A stretch of 64,000 nt of DNA from Aliidiomarina sp. (GCF_022565475.1 NZ_JAIUMR010000007.1:62001-126000); one strand, 5' to 3'. Shown: positions 9,971-19,387, counted from the first letter of the stretch. Program-made: numbers and translations. The notes: a model not told the origin generated them from the sequence alone.

Positions 9971-10975
9971 ATGTCGAGTACAAATAAACTGGTTGTTGGA
10001 TTGGCGCTAGGTTCCGGTGCAGCGAGAGGCTGGGCGCATATTGGTGTGATCCGTGCGCTAGAAGAAATGGGCATTGATATTAACGTGGTGACCGGTACGT
10101 CTATCGGATCATTAGTTGGCGGTGCTTATGCAGCGGGTAAACTTGATGAGCTGGAAAAGTGGGTGCGGGGAATGGACCGTTGGGCGGTATTTAATTTGCT
10201 CGATTTTGGCTTCAATACGGGTGGGATGCTCGGTGGCGAGAAAGTGTTTAATCACGCCCGTGAACGATTTGGTGCAACGGATATCCAAAGATTGCATCGC
10301 CGCTATGCGGCAGTTGCGACTGATTTGTATACCGGAAAAGAAATTTGGTTGAAAAAAGGCGATTTGTTCTCGGTTGCGCGTGCAAGTTGTGCGATGCCGG
10401 GGCTTTTGGCACCGAAATCGTTTGATGGCCGCTGGTTGGTCGATGGCGCCCTGGTTAATCCAGTACCGGTTTCGCTAGCGCGCGCGTTGGAAGCAGACTT
10501 CGTGATTGCGGTGCACTTAAATTCTCAAGTTCATGTTGATGATAAAACACCTGCGGCGGATCAGTCACCGCAAAGTGGGCGCGATAAAAGCGCAAAGGAA
10601 GCCAAAGAAGCTAGTGACCAGAAATTTGACGATGACGATCAGAACGCATTTCAAAGCTTTCTGGCGCGCAGTGGCAACTTTATGTCCGATGTTCGCAAGA
10701 AGTTTAGTCGCGAGCCGAAATCGCCAAGCATGTTGGGCGTGATGGCGGGTTCGATTGATATCATGCAAGAACGTATTACCAAAGCAAGAATGGCCGGTGA
10801 TCCTCCGGACATTCTGTTGCAACCCAAGCTGGGTGATATAGGTTTGCTGGAATTTGACCACGGAAGTGATGCGATTGATATTGGCTATGAGACAACGATT
10901 CGTCTTAAAGATTTGATTCTTGATGAACTGAGGATTATGAAAAAACGTCGAAATGGTGGCCCACGCCGCGACTAA
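9971..10975 (+). CDS. rssA: Patatin-like phospholipase family protein (RssA-like)
   Basis: Serine-Asp dyad lipid hydrolase fold of the bacterial patatin family. The start at 9971 is chosen because AAGGAG (9956-9961) precedes it and the conserved core begins soon after; an in-frame ATG at 9926 lacks that support. The oxyanion motif GSGAARGWAH is at about 14-23, the nucleophile elbow GTSIG (Ser44) at 42-46, and the catalytic aspartate in VDGALVNPVPV near residue 158. Between about 180 and 250 there is a charged Lys/Asp/Gln-rich insertion (DDDDQNAFQSF region) not typical of E. coli RssA (301 residues; here 334). Substrate unknown; cytosolic or membrane-peripheral. Confidence 0.85.
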   Translation: MSSTNKLVVGLALGSGAARGWAHIGVIRALEEMGIDINVVTGTSIGSLVGGAYAAGKLDELEKWVRGMDRWAVFNLLDFGFNTGGMLGGEKVFNHARERFGATDIQRLHRRYAAVATDLYTGKEIWLKKGDLFSVARASCAMPGLLAPKSFDGRWLVDGALVNPVPVSLARALEADFVIAVHLNSQVHVDDKTPAADQSPQSGRDKSAKEAKEASDQKFDDDDQNAFQSFLARSGNFMSDVRKKFSREPKSPSMLGVMAGSIDIMQERITKARMAGDPPDILLQPKLGDIGLLEFDHGSDAIDIGYETTIRLKDLILDELRIMKKRRNGGPRRD

Positions 10976-11023
10976 TCGCCGTAACATTACGGAACCACTG
11001 CAGGGGCATCGCTAGGCGCAATA

Positions 11024-11055
11024 AAAAAGGACAACCTTAGTCGGTTGTCCTTTTT
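11024..11055. terminator. Bidirectional terminator between rssA and putP
   Basis: GGACAACC (11029-11036) and GGTTGTCC (11043-11050) pair around a six-base loop. An A-tract on the left (11024-11028) and a T-tract on the right (11051-11055) allow termination of both convergent genes. Confidence 0.88.
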
Positions 11056-11071
11056 CGTTGCGCTGAAGGGG

Positions 11072-12601
11072 TTATTCAGCGTTTTGCTTCATCTCATCTT
11101 CCATGTTTTCGAAGGTGTTTTGAATATCACGCTCGGGATCTTGGGTCAGCTTACTCACCAGCACGATAGCAATTGTCGCAAGGAGAACACCCGGGACCAT
11201 TTCATATAAATGTGTACTTAACGGTGCGCCGTTAATCGGCACGTAAATCCAGAATAATACGGTCAGGGCACCGACCACCATGCCAGCTAACGCGCCCCAA
11301 CGGTTCATGTACTTCCAGTAGAGACTAAGAATAATCAGTGGTCCGAATGCGGCGCCGAACCCAGCCCACGCATTGCCGACTAAGCCGAGAATAGTGTCAC
11401 GCGGCACCCACGACAAGCCGATTGCCACCAAGGACACCAGTAGTACTGAAACTCGGCCAGCGAACACTTGAACTTTGTCGGAAGCCTCTTTGTGTAAGAA
11501 GCTTTTATAAAAGTCTTGAGTAAGCGCACTCGATGTCACCAATAATTGCGATGAAATTGTACTCATAATCGCTGCTAAAATTGCCGCCAAAAGGAATCCG
11601 CCTACCAATGGGTGGAAAAGAATTTGCGAGAGGACGATGAAGATCGTTTCGGCATTGGCCAAGGAACCGTCTGGGCTCATGTACGCATTACCAGTCAAAC
11701 TACCACCATAGACTTGGACGTATGCCGCACCGGCGATACCGGTTAACATGGCGCCAATAATGGCGACAATCATCCACGTCATGCCAATCCGACGAGCGAC
11801 CTTAAAGTCTCGAACGGATTTAATCGCCATAAAACGCACAATAATGTGCGGTTGACCAAAGTAACCAAGCCCCCACGCAAGCAGCGAAACCACGCCTAAA
11901 AAGGTTGCACCGTAAAATGGATCGAGCATGCCAGGGTTCAGGTTCTCGACTTGGCTCACGACCTCACTGGTACCGCCGAGCACAGAGAAGGCGACGAGCG
12001 GCACCATAACCAAAGCGATGAACATAATGCAGCCTTGAACGAAGTCGGTCATGCTGACTGCCAAAAAACCACCAATTAAAGTGTATGCAACCACCACACC
12101 GGCGGTTAATAGCAAGCCATAGTGATAATCCATACCAAATGCATTTTCGAACAAGGTGCCGCCAGCGACGAGCCCTGATGAGGTGTAAAGGGTAAAGAAA
12201 ACAATGATGACCACTGCGGAGACAAGACGTAACAGGCGTGAGTTGTCTTGGAAGCGGTTTTCGAAGAAGTCAGGAATGGTAATCGAGTCTTTCGCCATGT
12301 AGGTATACATGCGTAAGCGCGGTGCAACGACACGGTAATTGATGTAAGCACCGGCGACGAGGCCGATTGCGATCCAAACTTCAGAGAAACCGGCGACAAA
12401 GAAGGCACCGGGAAGCCCCATCAGCATCCATCCACTCATGTCTGATGCGCCCGCGGAAAGGGCTGTCACGCCGGGGCCTAAACGGCGCCCGCCAAGCATG
12501 TAATCGGATAAATCGCTGGTTGACTTGTAATAGCCATAGACGCCAATGGCGAGCATTGCGACAAAATAAAGCGCAAGTGAAATCAGTGTTCCTGTTTCCA
12601 A
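11072..12601 (-). CDS. putP: Sodium/proline symporter PutP
   Basis: Inner-membrane Na+-coupled proline importer of the solute:sodium symporter family, 509 residues (E. coli 502), with about 13 hydrophobic spans. Diagnostic segments are SDMSGWMLMGLPGA near residues 53-66 (Na+/proline site in helix II), TFLGVVSLLAWGLGYFGQPHI, and SSQLLVTSSALTQDFY near 350. The C-terminal tail is acidic and cytosolic (PERDIQNTFENMEDEMK). No putA lies nearby. Proline uptake suits an organism living on peptides and amino acids. Confidence 0.95.
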   Translation of the reverse strand: METGTLISLALYFVAMLAIGVYGYYKSTSDLSDYMLGGRRLGPGVTALSAGASDMSGWMLMGLPGAFFVAGFSEVWIAIGLVAGAYINYRVVAPRLRMYTYMAKDSITIPDFFENRFQDNSRLLRLVSAVVIIVFFTLYTSSGLVAGGTLFENAFGMDYHYGLLLTAGVVVAYTLIGGFLAVSMTDFVQGCIMFIALVMVPLVAFSVLGGTSEVVSQVENLNPGMLDPFYGATFLGVVSLLAWGLGYFGQPHIIVRFMAIKSVRDFKVARRIGMTWMIVAIIGAMLTGIAGAAYVQVYGGSLTGNAYMSPDGSLANAETIFIVLSQILFHPLVGGFLLAAILAAIMSTISSQLLVTSSALTQDFYKSFLHKEASDKVQVFAGRVSVLLVSLVAIGLSWVPRDTILGLVGNAWAGFGAAFGPLIILSLYWKYMNRWGALAGMVVGALTVLFWIYVPINGAPLSTHLYEMVPGVLLATIAIVLVSKLTQDPERDIQNTFENMEDEMKQNAE

Positions 12602-12815
12602 AATGAAGACTCCTGTTGTGTGGCGTTTTTATTATCGTTTTCGCTAACGTTAGTATGTGGAGTTCAGAAGGTTTAGCAAGCGAATTGCTACAAAACTTTT
12701 GCTAAACAGCCCGAACCAAGGTTCGATATCGTTCTAACCGGCAACACGCTAACAAAATGTGTGCCTGTTCTCAAGGTCACACCGACTGGACGTCTAGTTA
12801 TAACGCCGAAACGTC
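12602..12815. other. Intergenic region between sapF and putP
   Basis: These 214 bases separate two minus-strand genes, so they should hold the end of the sap transcript and the putP promoter. I see AT-rich stretches near 12630-12700 but no hexamer pair, hairpin with T-tract or known operator that I can defend, and no small reading frame with a ribosome site. Confidence 0.4.
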
Positions 12816-13607
12816 TTAACTCGACGACGTGCGGGTGTTCCGTTGTAGTTCTGAGGTTAACATCATTTCTGTATATTGTTCTTTCGGTGCATCAAAGACA
12901 TCGGCAACGACACCATATTCGAGAATCCGACCATCTTCCATGATGATCACCTCATCAGCCATGTGGCGCACGATTTCCGGGCTTTGTGAAATAAAAATAT
13001 ACGACATCTTTAAATCGCGCTGTAAATCGAGCAACAGATTAATGATTTGAGCACGAACCGATGAGTCCAACGTCGCCAAGGCTTCATCGGCTACCAGTAG
13101 TTTAGGTTGTAAAATAATCGCCCGGGCAATACTGGCCCGCTGTTTTTGTCCTGTGGACATCATATGGGGATAGAACACCATGTGTTCAGCAAGCAAGCCA
13201 ACCTGCTGTAGCGTACGCATGATTCGCTCTTGCCGTTGCCGCGCATTCAACTTGGTGTTGAAGAGTAATGGCTCTTCCAGCTGTCGACCTAAGGTCAAAT
13301 GGGGGTTCAACGACGCATCGGCGTCCTGAAAAATCATCCGGATATGCTGAGCACGTTGCTGATAATTACCCGGTTGCAGCTCTTCGTCAGCAAATAGAAT
13401 TCGGCCTGACGTCGGTGAGCTAGCGCCGCTGATAAGCGCTGCTAAGGTTGATTTTCCGGAACCATTGGTACCCATGATAGCCATGGTCTTGCCTTGTTCG
13501 AGTGTGAATGAAACACCGTCAAGGGCAACAAACTCTTTAACTTTAAATAAGCCTTCGCGTTGAGAGTAAACCTTGCGTAATTCTTCCACTTGCAATAATG
13601 CGCTCAT
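12816..13607 (-). CDS. sapF: Peptide ABC transporter ATP-binding protein SapF
   Basis: Second ATPase of the SapABCDF importer, 263 residues. The start at 13607 follows GGAGGACTAAT; longer upstream frames run into sapD. Walker A GTNGSGKST, the signature region HMMSTGQKQRASIARAI and Walker B LLVADEALATLD are all present. The signature is STGQK in place of the common LSGGQ, as in other SapF proteins. It starts one base beyond the sapD stop, so the two are coupled. In relatives Sap contributes to antimicrobial-peptide resistance, and SapBCDF has been linked to putrescine export. Confidence 0.92.
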   Translation of the reverse strand: MSALLQVEELRKVYSQREGLFKVKEFVALDGVSFTLEQGKTMAIMGTNGSGKSTLAALISGASSPTSGRILFADEELQPGNYQQRAQHIRMIFQDADASLNPHLTLGRQLEEPLLFNTKLNARQRQERIMRTLQQVGLLAEHMVFYPHMMSTGQKQRASIARAIILQPKLLVADEALATLDSSVRAQIINLLLDLQRDLKMSYIFISQSPEIVRHMADEVIIMEDGRILEYGVVADVFDAPKEQYTEMMLTSELQRNTRTSSS

Positions 13608-13608
13608 A

Positions 13609-14595
13609 TTAGTCCTCCAGATTAACCGGATGATGGCAAGCAAAGTGGTGATCACGGAGCTTGGTTTGACTGGGAAAGTTGATGCACTCAGGTTTTGCGT
13701 ACGGACAGCGCGGGCCAAGGCGACAGCCAATCGGTAGATGCTGTAACGTCGGTTCAACGCCAGCTAAGGTTGGTAATTTTGTTCGCGGTTCGGACTCCGC
13801 TTGGCGATACAAGGATGTACTTAAAAGGGCCTCAGTATAGGGATGATGCGGTCGGGTTAATAATGCGTCCGCTGCACCAGATTCCATCAGCTGGCCACTG
13901 TAAATCATCGATATGCGTTCGGTTTGCGGCATGATTGCGCCCAGATCTTGGCTGATCATCAACATCGACATGCCGTAACGCGCATGGAATTGTGCAAGCA
14001 AGCGATAAATTTGCTGGCGAGTTGCTGGCTCCATGGTGGATGTGGGTTCGTCGGCAATGAGTAACTTCGGGCGATGGGCAATGGCGCTGGCAATCATGAT
14101 TTTCTGTGCGGCGCCTTCGGAGAGTTCGTGGGCATAAGATTGCATCATGTCTGCGTGGTTTTTAATACCGACCCGATGCAGCAGGGTAATTACCTTTTGT
14201 TTGCGTTGACCACGCCGTTGCCACCAAGAACCGGTTAAATCACGGTCGAGAACCGCTTCACTGAGTTGTTCACCAATGGTGATATTCGGATCAAGATAGC
14301 TTTTTGCATCTTGGAAGATCATCGCAATATCAACACCGATGATGTTTCGGCGTTGCTGTGGGGTTAAATTGAGTAAATCAGTGCTTTCAAACCAAACACG
14401 ATCGGCGGTGACTTGCCAGCGAGGACTTAAAAAGCCCATGATGGCGCGAGCAATCAGGCTTTTTCCGGAACCGGACTCGCCCACCAAGGTATGGATTTCA
14501 CCTTCGTTAATTTGCAAATTCACACGATCCAGCACGTTGACGAGACCGGTACTCGTTTGCGTGCGAATGGTGAGGTTACGAATATCCAATAACAT
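13609..14595 (-). CDS. sapD: Peptide ABC transporter ATP-binding protein SapD
   Basis: First ATPase of the Sap transporter, 328 residues, an oligopeptide/dipeptide-type ABC ATPase. Walker A GESGSGKSL is near residue 38, Walker B LLIADEPTSTME near 175, and the signature region reads HELSEGAAQK. The C-terminal oligopeptide-transporter extension contains the cysteine cluster GCRLGPRCPYAKPEC, which can bind an Fe-S centre in this family. It lies between sapC and sapF with only two to three bases on either side. SapD in E. coli also affects Trk potassium uptake. Confidence 0.93.
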   Translation of the reverse strand: MLLDIRNLTIRTQTSTGLVNVLDRVNLQINEGEIHTLVGESGSGKSLIARAIMGFLSPRWQVTADRVWFESTDLLNLTPQQRRNIIGVDIAMIFQDAKSYLDPNITIGEQLSEAVLDRDLTGSWWQRRGQRKQKVITLLHRVGIKNHADMMQSYAHELSEGAAQKIMIASAIAHRPKLLIADEPTSTMEPATRQQIYRLLAQFHARYGMSMLMISQDLGAIMPQTERISMIYSGQLMESGAADALLTRPHHPYTEALLSTSLYRQAESEPRTKLPTLAGVEPTLQHLPIGCRLGPRCPYAKPECINFPSQTKLRDHHFACHHPVNLED

Positions 14596-14597
14596 GG

Positions 14598-15491
14598 TTA
14601 TTGCTCCAGCTGCTTTTGAATGGCTTGACGCAAGGTTTCGCCCACTAGGTTAACGCTGACGAGGGTCAAAAATAGGGCGAGCCCAGGAAGTGCCATGACC
14701 CAAGGTGTGACGTATGCAACTTCTAAGCTTTGGGCCAGCATGGATCCCCATTCAGGCGTGGGTGCTTGGGCGCCGAGGCGCAGGAAGCCCAATGCAGTAA
14801 TATCAAAGATCGCGACCGAGAGTGCGATGGTGAACTGAATAACCAGTACCCGAACAATATTGGGGAAGAATACCATGGTCAGAAGATAAACATCGCTGAC
14901 CCCATTCAAGCGGCTGGCGGTCACATAAGGCTTGCGCCGTTCATCATGAATGGCATTGCGGGTAACGTGCAAAAATTGCGGGATCATCACCAGACCAATG
15001 GCGAGTAGGGCATTGCTAAGGCCGGGGCCGGTAATGGCAATGACAACTAAAGCCAACAACAGTGAAGGAATTGACATCAAGACGTCGAGAATATGCTTTA
15101 ACGTCGAACTTTTAACGCCAACGGTCATGGCCGCCACCGCACCAAGTAACATGCCAATTGTAGCGGAGATCAAAACGACTAGTAGAGGTAAGGCGAAGCT
15201 GTAACGAGCGCCATAGATGAGTCGCGTGATCATATCGCGACCGAGCTCATCGGTGCCAAGTAAAAAACGCACATCACCCGCTGTTGACCACGCGGGCGGC
15301 AGTGAGATGGCATCAATAAATTGTTGATTGGGTCCATACGGGGTCAGTAAGGGGCCGAAAACACTCAAGAAAATGATGAAACTCAGTAAGTAGAGTGCGC
15401 CCATCGCAAATGCATTGCGACGAAACTCGAGCCACACGCGTTCGAGCGGTGACGGCATCCGTTCTTCATAATACAAGTTAGGACGAGGCAT
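14598..15491 (-). CDS. sapC: Peptide ABC transporter permease SapC
   Basis: Inner-membrane permease of the DppC/OppC type, 297 residues. An N-terminal span at about 27-50 is followed by a periplasmic segment with LLGTDELGRDM, then a five-span transport domain. The ATPase-coupling EAA loop lies around TASRLNGVSDVYLL. It overlaps the 3' end of sapB by 14 bases, which implies translational coupling. It should pair with SapB to form the pore for SapD/SapF. Confidence 0.92.
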   Translation of the reverse strand: MPRPNLYYEERMPSPLERVWLEFRRNAFAMGALYLLSFIIFLSVFGPLLTPYGPNQQFIDAISLPPAWSTAGDVRFLLGTDELGRDMITRLIYGARYSFALPLLVVLISATIGMLLGAVAAMTVGVKSSTLKHILDVLMSIPSLLLALVVIAITGPGLSNALLAIGLVMIPQFLHVTRNAIHDERRKPYVTASRLNGVSDVYLLTMVFFPNIVRVLVIQFTIALSVAIFDITALGFLRLGAQAPTPEWGSMLAQSLEVAYVTPWVMALPGLALFLTLVSVNLVGETLRQAIQKQLEQ

Positions 15492-16506
15492 AGAGATCTT
15501 TCCTCACTTGTGGGTAACGCCAGGCGTGAAAGAGGTTCAGGAGCACATGGCTAACAAGGATCAACAAGCCGATGATCAGCAAGCCCCCTTGAATGACTGG
15601 GTAATCGCGCTCGAAAATACTGCGTACTAACCAATTGCCTATACCGGGCCAAGAGAAAATCACTTCAACAATCAGTGTATTGGCGATTAAGAGGCTCATG
15701 AGACTACCCAGTTGGCGAATCACTTGTTGCATCGCATTGGGAATGGCATGGGACCAAACAACGCGTCGGGTGGACATCCCTTTTGCGTACGATGCGACAA
15801 TATAATTTTTAGTTAAGACTTCGAGCATACTGTTTCGGGTGAGACGAATCAGTAGCATCATGGGCATTACGGCTAAAACAATGATGGGTAGAATCATGTG
15901 TTGCAGGGCACTCAAGTAGGCGCCGGAAAGATTATCGGGCTGGGCAAGTGCAATGTCGATCACGATCGAGCCGGTGACCGCCGGAATTTCATAGAGAGGA
16001 TTAATTTGACCGGCGATTGGTGTTAAACCGAGATGCACGGCAATCACCAGGATTGCAAGCTGAGCAAGCCAAAACACAGGGACTGAATAGCCGGCAATAC
16101 TGCAGCCAAGAATGAGTATATAGCTTGCTCGCCCAGGCTTAAGTGCGGCTAACACGCCGAAACTAACGCCGGGTATCCAAGCCAGTAATAAGACGAAAAA
16201 AATGACCTCGAAACTGGCGCCAAAACGAACTTTAAGCTGCTCAAAAACAGGCGCACCGTCTAATAATGAACGGCCCCAATCGCCGTGCAACAAATGTTGA
16301 ACATAGGCGATGTACTGGGCAACGACGCCACGGTCGAACGCACGCGCTGCGAATGCGTCGGCATAGTCTGGATGGTCGGGGAATAGCCCGCTGCTATTGG
16401 TCATTGCCTCGCCGGTAAACCAATAACTCAGACAAAAAGTAAACAGCGTCAGCGCAAACACCGTAAAAATTAACAAGATGCATTGTCGCAGTAAGTAGCG
16501 AGTCAT
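15478..16506 (-). CDS. sapB: Peptide ABC transporter permease SapB
   Basis: Inner-membrane permease of the DppB/OppB type, 342 residues. An N-terminal span (MTRYLLRQCILLIFTVFALTL region) is followed by a periplasmic loop containing LLHGDWGRSLLDG, then five further spans. The EAA loop (VASYAKGMSTRRVVWSHAIPNA) lies near residue 235. The start codon shares its first base with the sapA stop and the end overlaps sapC, so the whole sap run reads as one operon. Confidence 0.92.
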   Translation of the reverse strand: MTRYLLRQCILLIFTVFALTLFTFCLSYWFTGEAMTNSSGLFPDHPDYADAFAARAFDRGVVAQYIAYVQHLLHGDWGRSLLDGAPVFEQLKVRFGASFEVIFFVLLLAWIPGVSFGVLAALKPGRASYILILGCSIAGYSVPVFWLAQLAILVIAVHLGLTPIAGQINPLYEIPAVTGSIVIDIALAQPDNLSGAYLSALQHMILPIIVLAVMPMMLLIRLTRNSMLEVLTKNYIVASYAKGMSTRRVVWSHAIPNAMQQVIRQLGSLMSLLIANTLIVEVIFSWPGIGNWLVRSIFERDYPVIQGGLLIIGLLILVSHVLLNLFHAWRYPQVRKDLYASS

Positions 16507-18173
16507 TAGTCGTGCTCCTTCGCGTTAGCCTGCTCGGGAGCTTGATCCGGCTTCAAGCGACGGGCGTGACGGAGCTCGATGCCGCCGAATGGCAGTAGCT
16601 CCAAGCCCTCAATGAAGTCACGACTGGCTTGAAAGCGGACTGAGTGCGCAATGGGTAAAAGCGGTACTTCGGTGGCCAGATATTCTTGTGCTTGTTGATA
16701 AAAATTTTGCCGAGTCGTCAGCAGCTCGGTGCGAATCGCTGCGTCGAGCAACTCGTCGAACATGGGATCGCACCATTGCGCACGGTTGTTGCCACTGAGT
16801 TTTGCCGAACAACTGAGTAGGGGGCGGAAAAAGTTGTCAGGATCAGCGTGATCTGCTGACCAACCGATTAACACGCTGTCGTGTAGGCCTTCAGCAAGAC
16901 GCCGTCGAAAGGTACTCCACTCATAACTGACAATGGTGGCGCGGACACCAATGCGAGCAAGATCAGATTGGATTCGTTCGGCCATTAATCGTGCATTGGG
17001 ATTATAAGCGCGTTGCACCGGTATCGCCCATATATCCATATTAAAGCCATCGGCATATCCTGCTTCTCGGAGCAGTTCACGCGCTAGTTCAGGATCATAA
17101 GTGTAGGCCTCAGGCAATGGATGATGCGCCCAAGAGGTATTCGGCAGAATAGAATCAGCTCGGACCGCATGTTCAAAATAGACCGCACGAAGAAGAGCAT
17201 CTCGATCCACCGCGTGGGCTAAAGCTCGGCGAACTAAGGGATCATCAAACGGTGGTCGTTCCGTATTAAATGCCCAAAATGCAGTGTTCGGACTGACTGC
17301 AGCTTGTAATTTGATGTAATCGCGTTGTTGTAGCCATTCAACATCGCGAGCGGGCGGATAGGGTGAAATATCGCAATCCTGAGTGAGTAGCATGAGCATC
17401 CGCTTGTGATCACTTTGGGTGATCCGAAAGACCAGTTGCTCACTTGCCGCTGGCTCACGCCAATAGTTCTCATGGCGGCTATAACGGACTAAGACGTCTT
17501 TGCGAAATTCGCGAAACCGAAATGGGCCAGTACCGATCGGTAGTTGGTCAATTAGTTCAGGCGTGCCAGCGGCGAGCATCTGAGCGCCATATTCTGCCGA
17601 CAAAATAATGGCAAAATCGGAGGCTAAGTTGGCCAAAAAGGAGCTGTCCCGCTGTTTTAAACGTATTTCAACGGTGCGTTCGTCAAGCGCGTCGACGGAC
17701 TCGATTAAATTATGAATACCACTGGCGGTAAAAAATGGATAACCGCGCCCTGAGACATAATGGAAAGGGTGCGATGGCTCAAACCAGCGGCGAAAACTAA
17801 AGACGATGTCTTCAGATTGTAATGGGCGTGACGGGCTGAAATACGCAGTGTCGTGAAACTCGACGTCATCGCGCAGGGTGAATGTATAACGCAAGCCGCT
17901 TTCGTCGACGGACCAGCGTTCAGCTAGCGCTGGAACGTAACGATTGCTGCGGTGGTCATATTCAATAAGCCGGTCATACAATTGTGCTGCTGTCATATCG
18001 AGCGTTGTTCCCGACGTTACTAACTGCGGATTGAACGACTCTGGGTTTCCTTCAGCACAATAGAGTAGACCTTGGGCGTTCATGTTGGCTGCTTCTTGCG
18101 GATTGCAAGCGGTCAACGCTGGCAGCGTTAAGAGTGCTGCCACCATGGTCAGCCAACGCGCATTAGTCTTCAC
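16506..18173 (-). CDS. sapA: Peptide-binding lipoprotein SapA (extracytoplasmic)
   Basis: Solute-binding protein of the oligopeptide-binding family 5, 555 residues. A signal peptide ends in lipobox LTAC (Cys23), so the protein should be membrane-anchored in the periplasm. The mature start GLLYCAEGNPESFNPQL and ERWSVDESGLRYTFTLRDDVEFHD are characteristic, as is the RRALAHAVDRDALL segment. In pathogens SapA captures cationic antimicrobial peptides, but the ligand here is unknown. The start lies 11 bases inside the end of pspF, so it is translationally linked to the stress regulator. Confidence 0.92.
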   Translation of the reverse strand: MKTNARWLTMVAALLTLPALTACNPQEAANMNAQGLLYCAEGNPESFNPQLVTSGTTLDMTAAQLYDRLIEYDHRSNRYVPALAERWSVDESGLRYTFTLRDDVEFHDTAYFSPSRPLQSEDIVFSFRRWFEPSHPFHYVSGRGYPFFTASGIHNLIESVDALDERTVEIRLKQRDSSFLANLASDFAIILSAEYGAQMLAAGTPELIDQLPIGTGPFRFREFRKDVLVRYSRHENYWREPAASEQLVFRITQSDHKRMLMLLTQDCDISPYPPARDVEWLQQRDYIKLQAAVSPNTAFWAFNTERPPFDDPLVRRALAHAVDRDALLRAVYFEHAVRADSILPNTSWAHHPLPEAYTYDPELARELLREAGYADGFNMDIWAIPVQRAYNPNARLMAERIQSDLARIGVRATIVSYEWSTFRRRLAEGLHDSVLIGWSADHADPDNFFRPLLSCSAKLSGNNRAQWCDPMFDELLDAAIRTELLTTRQNFYQQAQEYLATEVPLLPIAHSVRFQASRDFIEGLELLPFGGIELRHARRLKPDQAPEQANAKEHD

Positions 18174-19251
18174 TTTGCGTGCCTTCTAGCAGCTGATACT
18201 TCTTCAAATAACCACGCAGCTGATGATAGGTTAGCTGTAGCGCTTCTGCGGTCTTTTTTTGATTAAACTGGCAGTGCTGCAGTGCTCGATTGAGCAACTC
18301 GATTTCGAATTCTTGTGCCACTTGCTTAAAGTCCAGCGGTTGACTGAAGTCTGTCGGAAAACTCGATGAGTTCTCAGGCGCCGTTGTTGCACTAGGGGGC
18401 GCCTCCGTCAACGGCGCACTTGCACCATTGGTCAGCGCAGGTGCTGCGGTCGATTTCGTGTTGGGTCGCCAAGGACTTTCAAACGGATTGAGGATAATCT
18501 CATTGACCGGCAGCTGGGCGCTGTTTAATCGGTAAAGACTGCGTTCGACCACATTTTTTAACTCGCGCACATTGCCTGGCCAATGGTAGCTCAACAGCGT
18601 TTCTCTTGCTTTGCTGGTGAACCCAGAGAAACAGTCGAGTTGCAGCTCGCGCGCCATTTGAATGGCAAAATGTTCGGCGAGTAAAATAATATCGTCTCGA
18701 CGCTCGCGTAGTGGAGGCAGCGTAATGACGTCAAACGCGAGCCGGTCGAGCAAATCGGCACGAAACTTATTCTGCGCTGCAAGTGAGGGCAAATCTTCGT
18801 TCGTCGCCGCAATCAATCGAACATCGACTTTGACTGGACGGGTGCCACCAACGCGCTCGAACTCACCATATTCAATGACACGCAGCAACTTCTCTTGGAC
18901 GAGTGGCGACGTCGTCGCCAGCTCATCGAGAAAGAGCGTACCTTTGTCTGCGCGCTCGAAGCGACCTTCATGGCGTTTGCTAGCGCCAGTAAATGCGCCC
19001 GATTCATGGCCAAACAATTCACTATCGAGCAGGTTGTCGTTGAGAGCCGCGCAATTAAGTTTTAAGTAGGGTTGGTCCCACCGCAATGAAAGGTAATGTA
19101 AGCGCGCCGCAATGAGCTCTTTACCGGTACCACGTTCGCCGATGATTAAGACTGGCTTATTTAATGGGGCAGCACGCGAGACCTGCTCTAAGACTTCGAG
19201 AAAGCTATTGGCCTCGCCGATAAGGTTTTCGTTATCACGAAACCTAGACAT
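18163..19251 (-). CDS. pspF: Phage-shock operon activator PspF (sigma-54 enhancer-binding protein)
   Basis: AAA+ activator without a receiver domain; in E. coli it is inhibited by PspA. 362 residues. Walker A GERGTGKE is at 38-45, the sigma-54 contact loop GAFTGA at 85-90, Walker B GTLFLDE at 104-110 and the arginine-finger region around PLRERRDDI. A Fis-type helix-turn-helix lies near 330-356 (KKTAEALQLTYHQLRGYLKKY). Compared with E. coli PspF (325) it carries an extra Ala/Thr/Ser/Pro-rich linker around 255-305. It diverges from pspA and runs directly into sapA, overlapping it by 11 bases. Confidence 0.94.
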   Translation of the reverse strand: MSRFRDNENLIGEANSFLEVLEQVSRAAPLNKPVLIIGERGTGKELIAARLHYLSLRWDQPYLKLNCAALNDNLLDSELFGHESGAFTGASKRHEGRFERADKGTLFLDELATTSPLVQEKLLRVIEYGEFERVGGTRPVKVDVRLIAATNEDLPSLAAQNKFRADLLDRLAFDVITLPPLRERRDDIILLAEHFAIQMARELQLDCFSGFTSKARETLLSYHWPGNVRELKNVVERSLYRLNSAQLPVNEIILNPFESPWRPNTKSTAAPALTNGASAPLTEAPPSATTAPENSSSFPTDFSQPLDFKQVAQEFEIELLNRALQHCQFNQKKTAEALQLTYHQLRGYLKKYQLLEGTQSED

Positions 19252-19387
19252 AGTTATGTTCCTGATTGGCTAATTTCACTAATTATTAGTCTAATTATTT
19301 AATTTTCACAAAAGTGATTTATGTATTACTTTTCTATTAAACTATAAAACGCACGTTTTTTCAGCTGGTTATGAAAAAATAAAAAGT

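Noticed and set aside
10565-10987. 140-codon minus-strand frame opposite the patatin-family gene
   Set aside because: Entirely antisense to a well-supported gene with no ribosome site or recognisable domain.
12602-12815. Possible proline-response operator or small gene upstream of putP
   Set aside because: No palindrome of useful length, no ribosome site with a credible frame, and no divergent putA.
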